From contig NZ_DIAX01000065.1 of NCBI RefSeq assembly GCF_002414845.1, forward strand, positions 46,100 through 64,056: a DNA stretch of 17,957 bases, written 5' to 3'. Shown one piece after another: positions 14,143 through 17,957 of this stretch (positions are counted from its first letter, which is position 1; each line of letters starts with the position of its first letter). The notes beneath the pieces are model-generated. The model made no database searches. It worked only from the letters and a program-made list of their open reading frames with translations, and had not been told where the DNA came from. A program made the position numbers and the translations under genes. Source of the stretch: Gordonia sp. UBA5067 (GTDB taxonomy: Bacteria > Actinomycetota > Actinomycetes > Mycobacteriales > Mycobacteriaceae).

Positions 14143-16016
14143 GAATCCTTCCGGGGCTGGTATCGGCCATCATCGATGGGCCGGGTCGGAAATGCGCGCG
14201 TCGGCGCGCCGGTCGGGCCCGGCGGCTGAGGATGCCGGGGGTGTGCGCCGCTGCTGATGACCCGCGTTGGCGTGTCGTGTCGCGCCGGGGTGGGGGACAT
14301 CGGGGAAGGGGACGGACTGCGCCGGTCGATGACGTCGGTGACCATCGTGGGCGGGGCGACGTCGGGTCGGTGCCCGCCGCCGACGCCGGGCACGAGCGTG
14401 GCGCCGCGGCTGGTCAGGACCGTTTGGGCCAGCCCCAGCGCGAGCAGGGCGGCGACGACGCCGAATCCGATGGAGAAGGTCGACCGCGCCAGCAGGACGC
14501 CGATGCTGGCCCCGAACACCCAGCCCAGTTGCAGGACCGTCTCCGATCGGCCGAAAGCCGACGCGCGCGAGGCCTCGGGCAGATCGGACTGGATGGAGGA
14601 GTCCAGGCACACCTTACCGACGGCGGACCCGGCCGAAGCGACAAACGCGGTGATCGAGGCGGTGACCATGGTCGTCGCCGAACCGGTCACCAGCAACGGC
14701 AGGATTGCCGTGATTGTTGCGACGGTGAAACACGCCACGACGACCCACACGATGATCGATGGGGGATTGGACAGCCGCAGGCGCGTACCCGCCCCGTTGC
14801 CCAAGACGTTTCCGATACCGGCGGCGCCGCCGACCACGCCGAGCATCGCCATCTGCACCCAGCCATCGAGATGATCCTGATTTCTGGCATAGAACGCGAT
14901 GAACAGGGTGAGGAAGCCGGTGAGGATGCGGATGGTGCCGTTGCCCCACAACCCGGTGACGACATTGCGCCCGAGCGGCTGGCGGATCGTCTCGGAGATC
15001 ACCCGCCCGGCGCGCCTCGCACGTTCACGGGCGGACACGTCCGGTTTCGGCTGGTCGCGATAGGTGAGGGTGGTGGGGATCTCGCCGGCCGTGACCTCCA
15101 CCCACGACGGGATCTTCATGCAGAAGTAGGCGCCGACGCAGGCGACGATCATCAGCCACAGCATCGCCCCGGGCCAGTGCAGCGGCAGCAGCGTGCCCAG
15201 GAGCATCTCGAACACTGCGGCCACCGCGCCGCCGACGATAGTGCCGCCGAGCAGAGCGAAAGTGGTGAGGCGGGAGTTGACCCGGACCAGGTCGATAGTC
15301 GGCGGCACGACGCGCGGTGTGACCGCCGACTTCAAGACGCCGAACGACTTGGAGAAGACCAGTAGCCCGAGCGCGCACGGATAGAGGACCCACGGGTCGT
15401 ACTCCAGCTGGTGCGCCGCCGCGTCCCATTCGTAGTTGGTGACGATGAGGATGGCCAACACGGCCCGCGCGATGAACGTGACGGCCATTGCGACGCGCCG
15501 GCCGTGCTGGAATCGGTCCAGCAGTGGTCCGATGAGCGGCGCGATCAACGCGAACGGCGCAATCGTCAGCAACAGATAGAGCCCGACCTTGCCCTCCGAG
15601 CCACTGGCGGCGGCGAAGAACAGCGTATTGGCCAGCGCGATGGCCATCGCCGCGTCGACCGCGGCGTTGGCGACGACGGGCGCGGTGAGCGCGGTCAGCC
15701 CCGACCGGTCCGCGCCGTCCGCGGTCGCCGCCCGGGCGATGGTGTCGATTCCCCGATTCGTCAGCCGCTTGCCGCGCTGAGCCGCCCGGCGGGCGAGCGA
15801 GTCCCTCGGTGGGGCGCCGTCGAACGGATCGGGCGGCGCGGCGGGCGTGGGCGTCGGCCCCAGCGGGGGGAGATGAGGATTCTGGGTGGCCCGATCGTCG
15901 GACAGATACGCGGTTTCGACGTCCGGTGGCAGGGCCGGGGCGGACACGCCGGGCACCGGGTAGCTGCCCGCGCCGGGATGGGCGCGATCCGACCGGGGGT
16001 GCTTGCCAAGACTCAC
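14139..16016 (-). CDS. MFS transporter with long cytosolic tails
   Basis: This 625-residue membrane protein has about 12 hydrophobic helices between residues ~108 and ~535. Typical MFS features include LIGPLLDRFQHGRR, the helix 2-3 loop motif (G...D/R...GRR). The N-terminal ~100 residues and C-terminal ~90 residues are Pro/Thr/Arg-rich and probably disordered in the cytoplasm (LPPLGPTPTPAAPPDPFDG; RRSPSPSPMSPTPARHDTPTR). It resembles M. tuberculosis Rv0876c, a member with unknown substrate. The GTG at 16016 is chosen because AACAAT lies 7 nt upstream (weak leaderless -10) and the reading frame opens close by. It is translationally coupled to DUF2771 (ATGA). It is divergent from the DUF3027 gene across 74 bp. 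Substrate and direction of transport cannot be told from the sequence. Confidence 0.88.
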   Translation of the reverse strand: MSLGKHPRSDRAHPGAGSYPVPGVSAPALPPDVETAYLSDDRATQNPHLPPLGPTPTPAAPPDPFDGAPPRDSLARRAAQRGKRLTNRGIDTIARAATADGADRSGLTALTAPVVANAAVDAAMAIALANTLFFAAASGSEGKVGLYLLLTIAPFALIAPLIGPLLDRFQHGRRVAMAVTFIARAVLAILIVTNYEWDAAAHQLEYDPWVLYPCALGLLVFSKSFGVLKSAVTPRVVPPTIDLVRVNSRLTTFALLGGTIVGGAVAAVFEMLLGTLLPLHWPGAMLWLMIVACVGAYFCMKIPSWVEVTAGEIPTTLTYRDQPKPDVSARERARRAGRVISETIRQPLGRNVVTGLWGNGTIRILTGFLTLFIAFYARNQDHLDGWVQMAMLGVVGGAAGIGNVLGNGAGTRLRLSNPPSIIVWVVVACFTVATITAILPLLVTGSATTMVTASITAFVASAGSAVGKVCLDSSIQSDLPEASRASAFGRSETVLQLGWVFGASIGVLLARSTFSIGFGVVAALLALGLAQTVLTSRGATLVPGVGGGHRPDVAPPTMVTDVIDRRSPSPSPMSPTPARHDTPTRVISSGAHPRHPQPPGPTGAPTRAFPTRPIDDGRYQPRKDS

Positions 16017-16090
16017 GCACCCGATTGTTCCCTATCGCGCGCAGACAGGGCGGCGTGCCATGCCCGGCGACGGTGAGGCACACTGGAGGC

Positions 16091-16819
16091 GTGAGTCTTC
16101 CAGCCCAACTCGACTTGCTCCGCGACGCCGTCGACCTGGCGCGCGAGGCGATCGTCGCCGACGGCGGCGCCCCCGGTGATCATGTCGGGGTCGTCGTCGA
16201 GGACGACAACTCCGCCGCGCACTATTTCGCGGCCGCCCTGCCCGGCTACCACGGGTGGCGTTGGTGCGCCGTTGTCGCGGTCACCTCGCCCGACGGTCCG
16301 GTGACGGTCAGCGAGGTCGTGCTGCTGCCCGGGAACGGGGCGCTGCTCGCGCCGCCGTGGGTGCCGTGGTCCGAGCGGGTGGCCGCCGGCGACCTCACTC
16401 CCGGCGATCGGCTGGCGGCCGAACCCGACGATCCGCGCCTGGTGCCCAACCAGGTCGACACCGGTGACGCCGCCGCCGTCGACGGGGAACTCGGCCTGGG
16501 ACGCAAGCGGTTGCTGAGCCCGCAGGGGCGCGACGAGGCGGCGCAGCGCTGGTATGACGGCGACTACGGTCCGTCGTCGGCGATGGCGCAGGCGGCCAAA
16601 CACTCGTGTGACACCTGTGGTTTCTACCTTCCGTTGGCCGGTGCGCTGCGCTTCACGTTCGGGGTGTGTGCCAACGAGTACTCGGCCGACGGCCACGTGG
16701 TCTCCGCCGAGTACGGTTGCGGCGCCCACTCCGACGTCATCGCCAAGCCGCCGGTATCGACGCCGGAGTTCGACCCATTCGACGACGGGGTGCTTGAGGT
16801 ATTCGCCGCGGCGGACTGA
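16091..16819 (+). CDS. DUF3027 family protein
   Basis: This 242-residue cytosolic protein matches the actinobacterial DUF3027 family (M. tuberculosis Rv0877 by synteny). Conserved-looking parts are GYHGWRWCAVVAVTSPDGPVTVSEVVLLPG (52-81), PPWVPWSERVAAGDLTPGD (88-106), GRKRLLSPQGRDEAAQRWYDGDYGP and a cysteine cluster: CDTC (173, 176), Cys193 in FGVCANEYS and CGAH (Cys210, His213), a likely structural zinc site. The WVPW...DL.PGD and Zn-ribbon layout suggest a nucleic-acid- or protein-binding role, but function is unknown. The GTG at 16091 is chosen since CACACT sits 6 nt upstream (leaderless-type spacing) and the frame matches the family N-terminus. The GGAGG before it is too close to act as a Shine-Dalgarno. 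The sacsin-like ATPase follows after 5 nt, so the two form an operon. Confidence 0.88.
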   Translation: MSLPAQLDLLRDAVDLAREAIVADGGAPGDHVGVVVEDDNSAAHYFAAALPGYHGWRWCAVVAVTSPDGPVTVSEVVLLPGNGALLAPPWVPWSERVAAGDLTPGDRLAAEPDDPRLVPNQVDTGDAAAVDGELGLGRKRLLSPQGRDEAAQRWYDGDYGPSSAMAQAAKHSCDTCGFYLPLAGALRFTFGVCANEYSADGHVVSAEYGCGAHSDVIAKPPVSTPEFDPFDDGVLEVFAAAD

Positions 16820-16824
16820 CTGTC

Positions 16825-17957
16825 GTGCCCGGTGACGCCGAACCCGTCGAACCCGCGATCGTCGACCCCTTCGGGGTGGCGGCGCTGCGTGCCGCCGTTC
16901 TCGCCGGCTGGCGGGCCTCGCCGACTCGACTAATCGAGGACTCCCGCGCCGAGACAGACCTCGCCGCAGTCGGCTATCGCGATCGGCTCTTCATCGAACT
17001 TGCGGCCAACGCCGCCGATGCTGCAGCCGAGGCGGGGGTGCGCGGAGCGATCTCGGTGTGGCGCGACGATGCCGGCGCGCTGCACCTGGCGAACACCGGA
17101 GCGCCGCTGAGCGCCGCCGGTGCCGCCTCGCTGCTGGCGCTGCGCGTGTCGTCGAAGGACGCCGACGCCGCGATCGTCGGGCGATTCGGCGTCGGGTTCT
17201 CCGCCGTCGTGCCCGTCGCCGACCGCGTCGAGATCCGCTCGCGCACCGCGACTCTCGTCTTCGACCGCGGTGAAACCGAGCAGGCCATCGCCGAGTTGGG
17301 CACCGGCTTCAGCCTGCGGGACGAGGCTGTCCCGCTGCTGCGCCTGGCGTGGCTTGGGCAGGCCCCGCCGGCCGGCGGATTCGACACCGAGATCGTGCTG
17401 TGGCCCCGCGAGGGTGTCAATACCGACGAGCTGCTGGCCGACATTGCCGAGCAGGCCTGCGACCGCCTCCTCGAGTTGCCGTCGCTGAGCGAGATCACCG
17501 TCGGTGACAGCTCGGTGACCGTCGTGCGCGCCGGCGGCCTGATCCGCTTCGAGTCGGCCACGGCGATGCCCGGCGCCGGTCTGGTGTGGCGCGAAGCCGT
17601 GACCGGCGGTGTGCGGTGGCTGCGGCCACGCGCCGGTTTGCCCGAACATCCCGAAGTGCTGCGCACCCCGACGCCCACCGACATCGAGATATCGGTGCCG
17701 GCCCGGGTGATTGCGCGCCTGCCGGTGACCCCCGACCGGCGCCACCTCATGCCCGGTGTCGATGTCGGGGTGGTGGCGCCCGGGTATCTCGCGCTGGTGC
17801 TGGCGCTGGACCCCGCTGATCGACCGGCGCTGGTGCCGCGCGGGATGGGCCGCAACCCCGTCGACGGACGGCTGCTGGCGGCGATCGGCGACGAGTTGCG
17901 GTCCAACGCCTGGGTGCCGCCGGCGAGTGGCGACGCGGATCTGGTGCCGGCGCGCAC
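16825..17957 (+). CDS. Sacsin/Hsp90-like GHKL ATPase (partial, N-terminal 377 residues)
   Basis: The frame begins with GTG five bases after the DUF3027 stop and runs off the right edge. Residues ~15-150 form a Bergerat ATP-binding fold: N-box FIELAANAADAA with Glu58 (candidate catalytic base) and Asn62 (Mg2+), G1 segment LHLANTGAPLS (86-96), and G2 lid segment IVGRFGVGFSAVVPVAD (117-133), close to the GQFGVGFYS of Hsp90. In the G1 box the adenine-contacting Asp of Hsp90-type ATPases is replaced by Asn90. After the ATPase comes a beta-rich middle region with no recognised motif. Actinobacterial proteins of this kind are ~900-1000 residues and annotated as sacsin N-terminal ATP-binding-like; their clients are unknown. 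Co-transcription with DUF3027 is likely from the 5-nt gap. MutL and topoisomerase families are less likely because the Hsp90-like G2 box is present. Confidence 0.85.
   Translation, partial: MPGDAEPVEPAIVDPFGVAALRAAVLAGWRASPTRLIEDSRAETDLAAVGYRDRLFIELAANAADAAAEAGVRGAISVWRDDAGALHLANTGAPLSAAGAASLLALRVSSKDADAAIVGRFGVGFSAVVPVADRVEIRSRTATLVFDRGETEQAIAELGTGFSLRDEAVPLLRLAWLGQAPPAGGFDTEIVLWPREGVNTDELLADIAEQACDRLLELPSLSEITVGDSSVTVVRAGGLIRFESATAMPGAGLVWREAVTGGVRWLRPRAGLPEHPEVLRTPTPTDIEISVPARVIARLPVTPDRRHLMPGVDVGVVAPGYLALVLALDPADRPALVPRGMGRNPVDGRLLAAIGDELRSNAWVPPASGDADLVPAR

Noticed and set aside
14232..15365. 377-residue plus-strand open frame antisense to the MFS gene
   Set aside because: It is Gly/Asp/Arg/Gln-rich shadow sequence with no membrane or catalytic motif, opposite a clear 12-helix transporter.
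16930..17957. Minus-strand open frames at the right edge
   Set aside because: They are antisense to the GHKL ATPase, whose N-box and lid motifs are unmistakable on the plus strand.

Overview
The window comes from a high-GC actinobacterium, most likely a mycolic-acid former (Mycobacteriales, Gordonia/Rhodococcus/Mycobacterium-like). The evidence is a mycothiol-dependent formaldehyde dehydrogenase, a resuscitation-promoting factor, a bacterial XPB helicase, many GTG starts, short gene overlaps and several apparently leaderless promoters. The genus is inference. I see no mobile element, CRISPR array, tRNA or rRNA.

Layout. At 1-1007 (minus) is the N-terminal part of an FMN-binding glutamate-synthase-like protein, cut by the window edge. 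At 1231-2945 (minus) is a two-gene operon, mscR plus a metallo-beta-lactamase-fold hydrolase, probably a formaldehyde/S-formylmycothiol detoxification pair. Going rightward on the plus strand come a NUDIX hydrolase, a YceI-like lipid-binding protein and a six-helix membrane adenylate cyclase with HAMP and class III catalytic domains. At 6074-6553 (minus) is a small secreted protein of unknown function. At 6673-10700 (minus) is an operon of a large WYL/XPB-N-like protein followed by XPB helicase. Facing away from it is a 76-aa conserved-looking small protein that ends at a long hairpin terminator.

The best regulatory region is 11745-12176. It is the leader and promoter of an rpf gene (minus strand). 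It holds a clear ydaO-type c-di-AMP riboswitch, a -10 box, and upstream a perfect 16-bp CRP-type palindrome. Rpf cell-wall hydrolase expression here appears to be read out by two cyclic nucleotides, and a cAMP-producing cyclase is encoded 6 kb away. Further right are a flavin reductase and a two-helix membrane protein (minus), then a divergent cold-shock protein gene whose leader contains a terminator-like hairpin. A DUF2771-type exported protein and an MFS transporter follow (minus, coupled). The window ends with a DUF3027 protein and the N-terminal part of a sacsin/Hsp90-like GHKL ATPase (plus), cut by the right edge.

The gene order xpb, WYL-like partner, small protein, rpf, csp, DUF2771, MFS, DUF3027 resembles the M. 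tuberculosis Rv0861c-Rv0877 region as I remember it, without the molybdopterin genes. Most genes are therefore conserved chromosomal core. The least understood parts are the XPB-WYL pair, which share a homologous domain, the sacsin-like ATPase next to DUF3027, and the cold-shock leader hairpin.
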